Positions 1 to 17,079 of a DNA stretch of 64,000 nucleotides are shown one piece after another. The position numbers and the translations under genes were made by a program. Within the stretch, counting starts at the first letter, position 1. Every line of letters starts with the position of its first letter. The stretch is taken from contig MCFH01000002.1 of NCBI GenBank assembly GCA_002104945.1, forward strand, positions 1,331,001-1,395,000, given 5' to 3'. Under the pieces are notes generated by a model. It had not been told where the DNA came from, searched no databases, and worked only from the letters and a program-made list of their open reading frames with translations. The DNA is from Piromyces finnis (Eukaryota > Neocallimastigomycota > Neocallimastigomycetes > Neocallimastigales > Neocallimastigaceae).

Positions 1-99
1 TTATTTTTATTATTATATTTTTTTAATAATTTATAATATTGTATATAATTTAAATTTTTTGATATTTAATAATGATGTACAAATAAATATTAAAATTTA

Positions 100-130
<31 letters not shown>

Positions 131-583
131 AAATGATCAATCTATCTACTATATAACTATTTAATTTTTAGTATTATTCTAATGAAATAACTTTTTTTTT
201 TTATCCTTTTGTTGTTGCTATATTTCTATTAGCAATTAAGATATAAAAAAAAAGTATAATAAATAAATATATATATAATTTCATTATTTATTTGAAATTA
301 TTATACAATTTTTATATTCCAAATTCATTAAATATTATAAATATTTAATTTGGTTAATATTTATATATATAAATAAAACAATATTTTACAATATGTTATT
401 TATAATACAAAAATTTTAAAAAAAAAAAATCATTATAAAAAGTGATTTTATATTTCTATAATTAAATAATCCTTTTTATAACTTTAATTTTTTTTTAACT
501 ATTATTATTATTATTATAATTTATTTTGTATAAATTAATATATATGATAATAATAGATTTAAAATTTAGTACTATTAAAAATC
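1..583. other. Intergenic AT-rich region
   Basis: No coding signal is seen. The stretch holds A/T homopolymers and a short (AAAT)n run near 101-132. It lies downstream of the CotH-like gene and probably contains its 3' UTR and terminator, which cannot be delimited by eye. Confidence 0.6.
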
Positions 584-2956
584 TTATTCACAATTATCAG
601 TAAGAATTTCACAAGTAGTATCATTCTCCTTTCCTAAAAGTACACCTCCCTTAATATCGACAACATCACAACCATTACAATATGGATAGCCGTTTGGTCC
701 CATTTCTACTTCTTTTTCTTGACCTTTTTGTAAACCACATTCTACGGGATGGATTATACATATTTCATTATTTTCTTTACCAAGTATATTATCTTCATTT
801 TCTTTGTAAATCTCACAATATTTACAATAGTTAGTTCTGAAATCTTCTTTTTCAAGATTTGGGTAATCAAATCTAACTAAATTATTATCATCGTAGTAAG
901 CCTCTAATGCATATTTGTTAGTGGATGACCAAGTTCTACGTTTTGGACGTGGGGTAATTAATTCAAGTGTTTCAACATTAATTCCAAAAGTATGACATAA
1001 ATAATCAAAACGTTTTTGAATAGTCCATTTTAAGGGAGAACTACGAGAACTACCACGTGGATTAATGATATACTTTTCACCAAAAATGACTTCATAATAA
1101 TTTTTATATTTCCATTCAAAATCAAGACCATACAAATTTATTCTTCCTCTTTGTTTCATTTCTAAGTTGGTGCCAGCAATTCCATCAACTCTTTTAATAA
1201 GTGGTGACTTCTTTACACTATTAGCATCGAGAGAGTCTAGCTTATCTTCTATATTATTATATATATTAATACTTTCTAATTTTCCCATTTTTGTTTCTGG
1301 AATGACTGAATCTTGAATTACTTCTTCACTAATTACTTTAAAAGAAAGTTTTTGCTTTAAATCTTTAATAAACATTAAATCTTCTATTACATATTCTTTA
1401 AGAATATCATGTAAATGATCAATTTTTTTATTTAAAAATGTTGGATTGTAATAATTTTTAACCATTTCTTGAACAATGCTTCTAAATCTGGTATCGTCCT
1501 TATGAATCAAAATATTAATTATTTTATGTCCTGGTTCCCAATCTTTAATTGACATATTTGGCCAGAATACATGATCATCATCTGGGAATTTTTCTTTTTT
1601 CTGTTTATCTAAAGTTTTATTGACGGCATTAACTCTATTAGAAATATACCATGTAAGATCAAAATCAAAGTAAATTGGTATCCATTTACCATCTGGTCTT
1701 AAATACCAATAAAAGTTATGACCATAAATAAGCATATGATCCCAGGATAAGACGATCCACTCAAAGGCAATATATTTTAATAAAACATCAACATCCATAA
1801 TTTCTTCTAATTCTTCAATTGTTTCTGATTCGTTGACTCTTTGGACGAATTCATCAAATGGATCAGTATAATCAGCGTAATCGTCATTAATGTTAGAACA
1901 TGTAACTGGATATTTTGAATTTTTGAAACTTTCAAAATTAAATCCAATAGTTTCACATTTATAACAATTTTTAGTATCTTTATCTTCAAAATAGTTATTA
2001 ATCCAATTCTTTTTTACAACATCTTGGAAGGTATATAAACCCATATATTGATCATTAATGTAAAGACGTGAGTAGGAAACTGAAGTTGCTATTAGTCCAA
2101 CAGATTTAACAAAATCAGCAGAAAGACGAGACACCATATGAGTTGGATCTCTGTCATCACCTCTTAATTTAAATTTTTTCATACCATATACTGTTTCATC
2201 ATTATTTAAAGTTTTAATATTATAACTGACTTTTTGGAAAGAACGAGAACTGGCACCTCCTAAACTTAATTCAACTTGAGAAAGATAAATAATTTCATTA
2301 TTAAATTCGATATGAGCATCTGCATTTCTTGTAGAAAATTTTTGAGCTTGTCTATAATCAACACATTGGGCAGTTTCAGTCATATTATTATAGTCTGATT
2401 CTGGCATGGTTATATATATATCAATGACAGTATCTTTAGTTTTTTCAAAAAATTCTTTAATTGAATTCTTTGAAACTTTTTTGTGTGTAGAATTTATTTT
2501 TGATTTATCTTCTTCATCGTCCTCTTCATCATTATTATCTTCAATTTTTTCATTTTCATTTTCGATACTATCAACAACTTCATTTTCTTCAGTATTTTTA
2601 TCATCTATTAGTTGATTTTCTTCTGAAAATGTTTCGTTATTATGGTTTAAATTTGATTCAATATTTACACTAACATTTTCGATTTGATTTCTTTCTTCAA
2701 CAGAAGTATCATTTAATAAGTTATTATCATTATCAATAATATTAATATTTTGTTTTTGATGTTCATCGTTAACAATTGTATTATTTTTATTTTTATCATT
2801 ATTTATATTTCCTATTTTTGTTATCATAATTCTATTATTTTTTTCTTGCTTATTTTCATGAAGCTTGCTTGTTGGTAATGAATAAACAAACGTTTTCTCT
2901 AAAACAATTATATAAATAATTGTTATAGAATAAATTATTATGGTACTTATTCTCAT
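584..2956 (-). CDS. Secreted CotH-kinase-like protein with dockerin-like C-terminal repeats
   Basis: One uninterrupted 790-codon frame. Residues 1-27 are a hydrophobic signal peptide. Residues about 30-165 are Asn/Glu/Asp-rich and probably disordered. From about residue 177 the protein follows the CotH family: LSLGGASSRSF, KKFKLRGDDRDP, LYINDQYMGLYTFQ, HNFYWYLRPDGKW (413-425) and the acidic YFDFDLTW (429-436), which corresponds to the metal/catalytic acidic motif of CotH kinases. CotH is an atypical protein-kinase fold known from bacterial spore coats; CotH proteins bearing dockerins are reported among gut-fungal cellulosome components. Residues about 706-790 hold two Cys-rich units sharing the pattern C-x2-C ... 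G-K-E-N ... C-x-I; the second (GYPYCNGCDVVD, then LLGKENDTTCEI) aligns with fungal dockerins but lacks their Trp residues. No intron is seen, unlike every neighbour. Secretion and cellulosome association are inferred. Confidence 0.85.
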   Translation of the reverse strand: MRISTIIIYSITIIYIIVLEKTFVYSLPTSKLHENKQEKNNRIMITKIGNINNDKNKNNTIVNDEHQKQNINIIDNDNNLLNDTSVEERNQIENVSVNIESNLNHNNETFSEENQLIDDKNTEENEVVDSIENENEKIEDNNDEEDDEEDKSKINSTHKKVSKNSIKEFFEKTKDTVIDIYITMPESDYNNMTETAQCVDYRQAQKFSTRNADAHIEFNNEIIYLSQVELSLGGASSRSFQKVSYNIKTLNNDETVYGMKKFKLRGDDRDPTHMVSRLSADFVKSVGLIATSVSYSRLYINDQYMGLYTFQDVVKKNWINNYFEDKDTKNCYKCETIGFNFESFKNSKYPVTCSNINDDYADYTDPFDEFVQRVNESETIEELEEIMDVDVLLKYIAFEWIVLSWDHMLIYGHNFYWYLRPDGKWIPIYFDFDLTWYISNRVNAVNKTLDKQKKEKFPDDDHVFWPNMSIKDWEPGHKIINILIHKDDTRFRSIVQEMVKNYYNPTFLNKKIDHLHDILKEYVIEDLMFIKDLKQKLSFKVISEEVIQDSVIPETKMGKLESINIYNNIEDKLDSLDANSVKKSPLIKRVDGIAGTNLEMKQRGRINLYGLDFEWKYKNYYEVIFGEKYIINPRGSSRSSPLKWTIQKRFDYLCHTFGINVETLELITPRPKRRTWSSTNKYALEAYYDDNNLVRFDYPNLEKEDFRTNYCKYCEIYKENEDNILGKENNEICIIHPVECGLQKGQEKEVEMGPNGYPYCNGCDVVDIKGGVLLGKENDTTCEILTDNCE
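587..841 (-). other. Two degenerate dockerin-like Cys repeats in the CotH protein
   Basis: Codons 706-790 of the CotH-like gene. Unit 1 reads YCKYCEIYKEN ... ILGKENNEICII and unit 2 GYPYCNGCDVVD ... LLGKENDTTCEI. The three dockerins of the GH9 gene in this window have the equivalent layout: G-[YF]-x-C-C-x-x-C, then D-x-x-G-x-W-G-[YF]-E-[ND] and W-C-G-I. Here the first Cys of the CC pair and both Trp positions are replaced. The homology call is an inference from spacing and the shared GxEN/CxI core. Confidence 0.55.
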
Positions 2957-4549
2957 TTTTATTTTATTTTATTATTTTATTCTACTTATGTGTGTTATTT
3001 TTATTTATTTTTCTTTTTTTTTTTTTTTCTTTGTAGTTCTTTTCTTTTATTTAATAATTTATATATTTGGAATATAGTTATTTCTTTTTTATTTTTATAT
3101 ATTGTTATGTTTTATATTATACAATTTGCTATATTATCTTTTAATTATTTTATTATATGTAATATATATTTATAATTATTTATTGATAATATTATTTACA
3201 AAAGTGAAAATAGTTAAAATATTAAACCTTCTGTTTGTTATATATATATTTACAATACTATAATATTTTAAAATTTCTTTTTATAACTGATATATATTTA
3301 TTTTTTTTTATTCTTTTTATTATTATAATAAAAGAAATATTACTTTATTTATATACAATTTTTATATTATAATAATAAAGAATATTAGTTATCATAGAAT
3401 GTTACGGTGGTCCTTTTTTTTTTTAATAGAAAAAAAATATTAATTTTTAATTATAATAGAAACATTTATTGTTTTATATTAAAAAAGAAAAACATTTTTT
3501 TAAAAAAAAAAAAAAAAGTAAAATTGACTATTATATATAATTGTATAATCAATTAGTATTTGTTTAATATAAATAATATATAATATATAAATATTTATAT
3601 ATATTTATATTAATTTGATATTATATATTATTTATATTTATATTTTTTTAAAGTTATTTATAATTTTTTTTTTCTTTTTGAATAAATAATAATTAAAATT
3701 TCTTTTCTAAATATTAGTTTAATGAATTAATTATATTATTTAATTTATTTTTATTAAAATTATTTGTTACCTCAAAATTATTATTAAAAAAAATGTTTAT
3801 TTTTTATTATATATTTTCATTGGCCGCAATTATTCATTGAAAAAAATATATTATTTTAAATAAAATTTTTCTACATTTAATTTTATTGGATAATTGAAAA
3901 ACTAAAAAATTATAAATAAATTAAATTTTAATTAAAAAAATTTACCTTTTCCATGTATGCCACATAAAAAGAAAATATTAATTTAAAACAAAAAAATTGT
4001 CATTATTATTATATTACAATATAATGTAATTATAATACAATATATAATTATTATATATAGTAATAATAATAAAATTAAATTAATCATTGATTTTTTTTTT
4101 TGATTTATTATTTCATTATATATATTAAAGAAAAAGTTGCCGTTTTATTTTTTTTATTTAAAAAAAATAGCACATAGATTTTTATTATTATTCATAATAT
4201 AGTTGAATAATACTACAATAAAAGATAATTTTCTATAATTTTCACAAATATATGTGAAATATAAAAAAGAAATTAAATATATATAAAAACATTCAAGTAT
4301 TTCTTTTCTCAAATATAACTATATTTATTTTTCGTATGGAATGTATGTTATTTAAAACAAATTTAAAAGCATTATTTAGGAATATTAAAATGAAGATAAA
4401 TTTTTAATTTTTATTTGATTAAAATGTTATTGGGTAATATAATTTATTTATCAATATCAATTGATTGATTATTATTATTTTTGTGTATATACATTTATAT
4501 ACATTTATACATTTATATTGTGTATTTAATAGAGATAATTAATAAAATT
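2957..4549. other. Intergenic AT-rich region
   Basis: Lies upstream of the CotH-like gene and downstream of the CRT10-like gene, so it holds the promoter of the former and the 3' end of the latter. A 61-codon frame on the plus strand at 2990 is Phe/Leu-rich read-through of T tracts and is not credible. No RNA gene was recognised. Confidence 0.55.
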
Positions 4550-7500
4550 CTAAAGTTGTGTTAATGATAGTGGAAACGAATTTGTGTTATGCTTTAATTT
4601 ATATATATATATACTTCCATTTAAAAATGTTACATATATTAGATAATAGGATAAAAGCGGATCATAGGTTGAATAAAATGGTTTAACACATAAACCAGCA
4701 ATAGGATACAATGGTGATTTTTCTGGTAGATATTTTTCCATTACCTATTTAATATTATTATGAAAATTTTAACAATTATTTCATTTTATTAATTTTATTA
4801 ATTTATTATTACCATTTTATATTTTTGTTCTTCCTTTATTTTAATGATTCTTAATAATCCAAATACACCTTTTTGATTTGCTACAACTATTACTTCTATT
4901 TCTGGTATCCATTCAAGTATACTTATTCCTTGATAATGTATATTTTTAAATATTAGAATAATTATAATATTAATTTTAAAAATTATATATAATTTATGAA
5001 ATTAATATTAATCATTACTTGAATATCTATTCAACGATACACAATATTTTTCAAATGGATTTTGTAATACATCAATTACTTTTCCTGATTTATCTAATAA
5101 ATAGATATCAGTTACTACAGAAATTATATAATTATTATATGGTAGGGTTAAAATTAGTAAAAATGTATAATAAAATATAGGATTTGTTTATAATTATATT
5201 TTATAATTTCTTAATTTTACCTGATGATACTATTAAAAAGGTATTATTATTGACTTTTATGGTTAAATCTTTTATTTCAATTCAATTTAAAAAAAAGTAG
5301 ATGAAATGTTTAATAAATAAAATAAAATAAAATAAAATAAATAAAAAAAATAATACCTTTATCTTCTATATCAGAATGTTCAATATGAAGATTATCAGAA
5401 TCATCTGTTTCAAACGATAAGAAACTATCATCATTTTCACCAAAACTGTTATAGTCTTCTTCTTCAATTGGAAAATCATCAATTTCATCACTATCTTCTA
5501 TTTCATCTAATAAATGTTCTTCTTCGTCTATTTGTTGATCTTCATTGATTATCATTTCATCTCTATTATTATGAAGTTCATTTTCATTTGTGTCATATAT
5601 AAATAATTCATTTTCACCTTCAGATAAAGAACGTCTTTCATTATTAATATCATAATATATAGGTATAGGTCCAACTGACATTGAATCACTATGATATTCA
5701 GTTACTTCATGATCGTTAAAATCGAAATTTACATATATATTATTATTATTGTTATCATCATCAAGATTATCATCAGTATTATTAGCGGTGTTATTACCAG
5801 CATTCATAAAATCACCAACATTATCCTGTTCTTCTTCACTTTCTTCATCATCTCCAAAACTTTCTTCTTCATTATTTATTATGTTGATATGATTTACTTC
5901 TAATTCATTTTCTTCTATATTATTATTATTTTGGTCGTTTTCATTATCATTATCATGGAATAAATCTACTTCATTCGATAATCCATTAAAATCATTTTCA
6001 CCAGAGATATTGATATAATCTCTTTGAATATTAGAGTGTGTTGATTCATTATTAATTTCATGATAATCCGAATTATCAACTATTTCATTATTTCTAACTT
6101 CAATATTTTGATCAAGAGTTTCTTCTCCCTTTTTCTTTTTTTCTTTTGTATTTGGTGAAGAATTATCATTTTGATCTATATCGTCACTTTCTTTTATTTC
6201 ATTTTCATTTTCATTTTTGATTATTAAATTGCTTTTTGAACTTGAACCTTCTTCAATTTTTAATTTATTGTTTCCCATTAAATCATAACTTTGAATTATA
6301 TCAAAATTTGTAATATTTTCTTTATTAATATTTATTATTTTATCATTTTTCATTGTATTATAACTTCTTTTTTTATTAATTCTGTCATGTTTTATAGAAT
6401 TTTCATTATTTATTGATGAAGGATTTTCAAAAAAAAACTTAATTTTATTTTTTTCATCTTCTGAATCATTTGAAAGACAATTATCTTCTTCAGTAAAACT
6501 AATATCACTTCCACTGTTAATTAAATCAATATCTTCATCAACACTATTTTCATTCTCATCTTCAATTTCTTGATCCAATTCACTATTTCTTGTTAAATTT
6601 AAACTTACTGAATTTAAGAATATTTCTCCTCTATTAATCATTTCCCTTATATTTTCTATATTTCCTGGTATATTTGGAAAAAAACGTCTAATAGCCATAA
6701 ATCGATCAATAAATTCATCATGCGCATGAATTGATTTTACATATGAATTAACAACATCATTATTATATATGTATCCATGATTAATTTCAATGAAATTTCC
6801 TGTCCAATTCCTATTGGTAATAATATATAATATTATGAATTTATTATAAATTTATTTAATTAATTATGATTATTCAATAAAATATTTCAATAATTATTTT
6901 ATAATTTAAAATTTACCATTCATCTTTATGTATTAGTTTTGTATAAACCTTTTTACCTGTACTAACATTCCATATTCTTATTGTTGAATCTTTTAGTGTT
7001 TATAATTGATTATATATATATAAGATAAAATAATACTGTAAATAACTATAAAGATATTTAATAATAATAATAATAATAACAATAAATAAATAATTTTTTT
7101 TTTTACCTATAGAACTTGAAATAAGATATTTTCCATCTTTAGAAAATGAAATATAGGGTATATTATGCTTATGACCTTTAAAGTATATACATTCATCCCC
7201 TAATATATAATTTGGATAATTTTCAATTGGTTTACCTTTGTCATTATTATTTTTATAATTTTCTTCAAAGCTGATTTCTGAATCACTCATTTTTATTCCA
7301 GAAAAGTCAAGATTTGAAATTTCTGAATTTTTCTCTTTAACAAATTCTTCTATATTCTCATTAATTTTATTATTAGTTACTTCAGAGGAATTTTCATTTG
7401 AATGTTCATTTCTTGATTTTGAATTATTAGCTTTTAAGATTTTATACATTTTTATTAAAAAATTATTTGCACTAACAGCAATATATCCTTTTGGTCCATA

Positions 7501-8376
7501 TATTGCAATACCCCAAGTAGAAATGTCATTATCATTTCTTTATATATTATAATTAAAAATCAATAATTTTTGCAATTGTAGTATATAAAAAATATCAATA
7601 TTGTTATCATTTTATTATATATTTAACAAATTTTTAAAGTGTTTATAGTTAAATAATATTATTAAATTAGATATTTTTATAAAAATAATGATTCGTTTGT
7701 AATAGTTAAAATTTACATTAACTTTATTGGTTCTTGTTCTAGATTTGATATAAAAAATATTGCTATAAGACCATTATCAGACTAAGAAGAAATTGTATTA
7801 TTGTATAATTATAATTTACAATTAATATTTAAATATTGAAATTTAAATTTTTATTTTGTATTACAATTTAAATTTTAGATGTTTACCACTGAGACTAAAA
7901 TTTCTTCGTTATACAAATAACCCATTTTTATTGAATTAATTGAAATTTCCTTTTTAATTAAATTTTTAAATATATATATAAATTTAAATGATTAAGTTAT
8001 ATGATATACATGTAAAGAATGAGATAATATATTATCAAAATTTACTGAATTATTCCCAGTTTTCAATATTATGAAAGGGTCTTTGCTATATTCTTTTTCA
8101 TTATATATTTTATATACATAAATATTATTGTTTATGGCTAAAAATAAATATGGTTTTGTTTGACTACATGCTAGAAGATTTATTTTCTTTTTAAAAATTT
8201 AATAAAATTAATATTATTAAATTTATAATAAAAATTATACTTTTATTTATCATATTAAATTTTATTATTACCCATGGAATAATTGATATATATTCATCAA
8301 CTTTTGTGAATAAAGTTTCACCATCTACTAAAACTTCCATGGACAAATTATTATAATTTTTTTTATAATGTTCCAT
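4550..8376 (-). CDS. CRT10-like WD40 protein with large acidic insertion (multi-exon)
   Basis: Spliced from roughly nine or more exons. In protein order: start MEHYKKNYNN at 8376; INLLACSQTKPYLFLAI (about 8180-8010); GYLYNEEILVSVV (about 7900); DNGLIAIFFISN (about 7780-7730); STWGIAIYGPKGYIAVSAN (about 7530-7465); a WD repeat GHKHNIPYISFSKDGKYLIS; DSTIRIWNVSTGKK (about 6990-6950); NWTGNFIEINHGYIYNND; then a 400-residue Asp/Glu/Asn-rich segment (about 6620-5357); IISVVTDIYLLDKSG; GISILEWIPEIEVIVVANQ (about 4925); and a C-terminus ending SLTQL. The STWGIAIYGP...IAVS and WIPE...VVA-Q-KG blocks recall the fungal CRT10 family, named for a yeast WD40 regulator of ribonucleotide-reductase genes. Family assignment is from remembered motifs; the role here is inferred. 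It is transcribed divergently from the histone deacetylase. Exact exon edges were not all resolved. Confidence 0.6.
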
Positions 8377-9227
8377 TTTGTTTATATTATATATTAGATT
8401 TAAATATTGTTATACAATGTTTTTTTATTTTTATTTTTATTACAAGATATGTTCATTCATTTTCATTATTGAGGCTAATTTTATTAACTACAGATATTAA
8501 ATAATTAGTAGTTAAATATAATTTAACAATTTAGCTTAAATTATATATAAATCCACGTGACTTTGATTATAATTAGAAATTATTAATATAATTGAAATGA
8601 TAAATACAATATAAAAATATATCTTAAATTATTTAGCTATAAATCAACTTTACATAATAAGATTTATATAATATAATTGTTGTTATAAGGTTGGTACAAA
8701 TATGAAATTAAAATAATTACCCCATAATACTGTCTAATTAATAAATTATAATAAAATTATTAATGTTTTTATATTTAAATACTTTTATGAATAAATAATT
8801 TTAATATCTAAATACTAAATTATCTTTATAAATACCAAAAATGAAATTTAATATTGATTTTTAAAAAGAAATAAATATGATAAATTAAAAAGTATATCAA
8901 AATTAGTTTTCAATTTTTATTAAAATAATATGATATAGCATAATAACATAAGAAAAATAATTAAAAAACGAATAAAAATAAAAACAATAATTATTTCTAT
9001 TTATCTAAAAAAGAAGAAAAGAATTGAAAGAAAAAAAAATAAATTATCAAGATTAAAATAGAATAATTTTTCAAAAGTAATAAAAAAAAATAGATTCAAA
9101 TAATTTATTATTTAAATCTTTGTTTTTATTCATTTTATCTTTATTTTTGATAAACCTTCTATTTAATTAGTATTCATAACAGTTCAACAAAATATATAAT
9201 TTAAGAAATAATAACTATTAAATAAAA
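8377..9227. promoter_or_regulatory. Divergent intergenic/promoter region
   Basis: About 850 bp separate the start codons of the CRT10-like gene (-) and the histone deacetylase gene (+), so both promoters must lie here. No specific element stands out from the AT-rich background. The last 200 bases before the HDAC start are A-rich on the sense strand, as is common upstream of starts in this window. Confidence 0.45.
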
Positions 9228-11015
9228 ATGCCAAAAGATGATATACCTCCAATTGAGGAAATGTTTAATAGACCTCAATCTTCACATTCAAAAGATCGTG
9301 TAGCTTATTGTTTTAATCACGACGCAGGAAATTTTCATTATGGACAAGGACACCCAATGAAACCACCTAGATTGACTCTAACTCATAATTTAGTAATGAA
9401 TTATGGGTTATATAAACACATGGATGTTTTTCATACAAGAAGGGCTTTTGATGAAGAAATAGCGAATTTTCATTCCCAAGATTATATAGAATTTCTGAAG
9501 AGGTATATTAATAATACATAATTTGTAACATTATTGAAAATTAATAATAGACATAATTTAGGCGTATCTTGTAAATTAATAATTAAATAAATTTATTTTT
9601 ATATTATATAATTTTAACATTGATAATTCATATTATAAAGAGTCACTCCAAATAATGTAAATAATTTTACAAAATTCTTATCAAGATACAATTTGGGTAT
9701 TGATGATTGTCCAATTTTTGAAGGAATATATGATTTTTGTCGTCTTTCGTGTGGAGGTTCATTAGAAGCAGCAAGAAAATTAACTTCAGGACAAACGGAT
9801 TTAGCAATAAATTGGTCTGGAGGTTTACATCATGCAAGAAAATCAGAAGCATCTGGTTTTTGTTATACCAATGATATTGTATTAGCTGCACTTGAATTAT
9901 TAAGGTATACAAACTATAGAATTAAAACTTCATATTTTATAAAATAATTTAATTTAATAAGTTTTTAAATTAATTTTTATATATTTAAATATTATTTATA
10001 ATACATAAAAGATATTTTCCAAGAGTATTATATGTAGATATTGATGTTCATCATGGTGATGGTGTTCAAGTAAGTTGTAAACCAAGTTTAGGTTTAAAAA
10101 AAATAAAAATTAATAAATTAGATAATACATTATAATTGTATAATAATAATTTTTAAACCTTCTTTATAAAACAAATAGGAAGCATTCTATGCATCAAATA
10201 GAGTATTATCAGTTTCATTTCATAAATATGATGGTCATTTCTTCCCAGGTACAGGATCATTAGATGAAATTGGAACACATTTAGGAAAATATTATTCATT
10301 AAATGTACCATTATTAGATTATATTGACGACAATTCATATGCTTATATATTTAAGCACGTATTAAGTATGGTAATAGAGACTTTTAGACCCGGTGCAATT
10401 ATTATGCAATGTGGTACAGATAGTTTAGCCGGGGATAAACTTGGTACATTTAATATTAGTGTTCATGGTCATGGTGAATGTGTAAGATTCCTTAAAAGTT
10501 TTAATATTCCATTAATGACTGTAGGTGGAGGTGGATATACAATCAGAAATGTTTCTAGATGTTGGACATATGAAACAAGTATAATGGCAAATACCCCTAT
10601 TCCAGATGTATTACCGGAAAATGAATATATGGAATACTTTGGTCCAGATTATAGATTAAATCCACCAATTGTTGATAATCATTTAGAAAATGCAAATTCA
10701 AGAGCATATCTTGATCAATTAAGAATCCAAATTGCAGAGATTTTAAGATATATGGAGACAGCACCAAGTGTACAAATGCAAGAGTTACCACCAGATTTAC
10801 AAGGATTTATGGAAAATGGTGGTAATTGGAAAGTTGATGAAGAAGAAGATGATATTATAAATGATACATTAGATTATAAAAAGCGCGAATCACCTTTATA
10901 TTATAAAAGACGTGATAAAGAATTAACAGAAGTTCACATAAATGAACTCTATGATGATTCAAATGATCAAGATCATGATGGTAATACGGATGATGAATTA
11001 GAAATCGAAGTTTAA
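9228..11015 (+). CDS. Class I histone deacetylase (Rpd3/Hos2/HDAC3 type)
   Basis: Four exons: 9228-9502, 9641-9904, 10012-10069 and 10179-11015, all with GT-AG introns that keep frame, giving about 477 residues. Zn-dependent lysine deacetylase removing acetyl groups from histones in the nucleus. Diagnostic motifs in order: [37 protein letters not shown] (catalytic His pair), [17 protein letters not shown] (Zn-binding Asp and His), [27 protein letters not shown] (Zn-binding Asp), and [18 protein letters not shown] (active-site Tyr). The text resembles Hos2/HDAC3 at several points ([27 protein letters not shown]), but Rpd3 cannot be excluded. The last 70 residues are acidic and divergent, ending in a Glu/Asp-rich tail. 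A canonical Gly after LNVPL is changed (LLDYIDD rather than LxDGIDD). Confidence 0.95.
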
Positions 11016-11306
11016 GAATAATTATTGTTAGTAGATTATTAAAAACTAATTAAAAATAATTTTAAATTGACTGAATATGCCAATAATAAATAAATAAATA
11101 TAATAGATATTATATTAGCGATTAAAATCAATGAAGAAACATAGAAAAAAAAAATTAAAAATAACTATCAGATAACAAATTTTATATTTTTATTTTTTTT
11201 ATATATTAGTTTTTTATATATATGTATAATTTATTTATTATACATCAAAATATTAATAATTCATATTATATAATTCATATTTTAATTGTAAAATCTTATT
11301 TTAATG

Positions 11307-11344
<38 letters not shown>

Positions 11345-11642
11345 TAAATAAATTAATAAATACCATTTTTAAAAATTATTTACTTTAATTTACATTATAA
11401 AAATTGTATTTTGTTTTAATTTTTTTTTTTTTATTTTATTTTTATTTTTTTTTTTTTTTTAATTACATTGTTTTGAAATTAAACTATTTTATTTTTTAAT
11501 ACTCATTTATTTATTTTTAATACAATTCTCACTACAAAAAAAAAAAAAAATACATTTATATATATATATATTTTCATTTTTATTAATATTTAATTTTTAA
11601 CTTTTATATATTGTACTTATTTTATATTATTTTATTTAATCT
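11016..11642. other. Intergenic region between convergent HDAC and GH9 genes
   Basis: This space lies between the 3' ends of two converging genes. It contains an (AAT)n run at about 11306-11345 and long T and A homopolymers. It must hold both terminators; no distinct signal could be picked out. Confidence 0.5.
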
Positions 11643-15643
<4,001 letters not shown>

Positions 15644-17079
15644 TCTTTTTTTTTTTTTTTTTTTTTTTTCGAGAACTGTGTTATATATATACTATATATA
15701 TTTTTATTTATTTTTATTCGTTTCCAATACAATATATAATTATAATCTCTAAAATTATAATGTAATTAATAAGTAGAATTATATATATTACATAAAAATA
15801 ATATAAAAATAATATATTATTAACTGTTTTATACCTGATAACCAGAACAGAGAAAAAAGTTTATTTAAAAATTAACGAAAGGGAAAATAACTTATATATA
15901 TATAAAAAAACAAATATAAATTATAATATTCTGAAATTAAATTAAATAGCATATAAAACTTTATTTAAAAATAAATATATTAATAATAGATTAATAAGAA
16001 AATCAATTTAAATTAATGTTTAGTCATAAATAATATACTTATATTTAATATTAATCATATATTAAATATTATGATAATAATCTTTCAAAAAATATATATA
16101 TGAAAATCAATTGAAAAAATATGAGAATTAAAATAAAGTAAAATGAGAAAAAAAAACTAAAAAAAAAAAATAAAAATAAATTTTATACATCCTCTTGCTT
16201 ATATATATGAATTTTATTACATAAGGCTTTCAATAATTCTTTATAAATAAAAAATTTATAAATAAAGGAAAATGTATTGTTTATAATATTTACTCATTAT
16301 AATAAACTATTACTCATAATTTTAATCATAAATTAGTTTGTGGATTATTTAATAAATGAAATGACGGTATATAAAAATTTAATTAATTATTTTTATTTAA
16401 ATATATTAGTATATCTAAAAATTTAATAAAAAATTGAGTTATATTTTGGATTGTGTAACAATAAATACATATTAATAAACTTTATTTATTATATTTTATT
16501 TACATTGATATATTTTTACAATAAATAAAATTGCTTCTCAAATATTCATATGTAAATTTTAATATAAATTTTATTGAAAGAACTTTAATAAACTAAAAAA
16601 AAAAGATGAACAAACTTTAATCAATAATTTTAATGGATATTAACAAATTTTAATCAATATTAATAAAATAATATTCCAAAACTTTTCATATTTCATATTT
16701 CCTATTTATTCAAAATATTATATTAAATTAGTACTGAACATATAATTTATATATATATATTTATTTATTATATTTTAATATATAGTTTATCCTTATTTTA
16801 AAGGTAAATGCGTAAGTCTATTTTAACATTTTCAGAATAAATAAAAAAAAAAACTATTATTTTTTATTATTCAAATAACTAATTTAATTAATAATCATTT
16901 ACTTTATAAAACAATTGTTTTTAATAAAAAATATTTTATTGTTTTAATTTTATAAAAATATAAACTAATGTATTTATATATATTATTTTTATTTAAATAA
17001 TACTTAATAAAAATTTCTTAAAAAAAAAAGTATTTGTTTTCTTAATTTATATTACTTTATATTACTTAGTTTTGTTGAA
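15644..17079. other. Intergenic AT-rich region (GH9 promoter side)
   Basis: Holds the GH9 promoter and the 3' flank of the 7TM-RGS gene. A 24-base T tract (an A tract in the sense direction) sits immediately upstream of the GH9 start codon. No gene or RNA was recognised. Confidence 0.55.

Noticed and set aside
2990-3175. Small 61-residue plus-strand frame
   Set aside because: Phe/Leu/Ile read-through of T tracts with no supporting feature.
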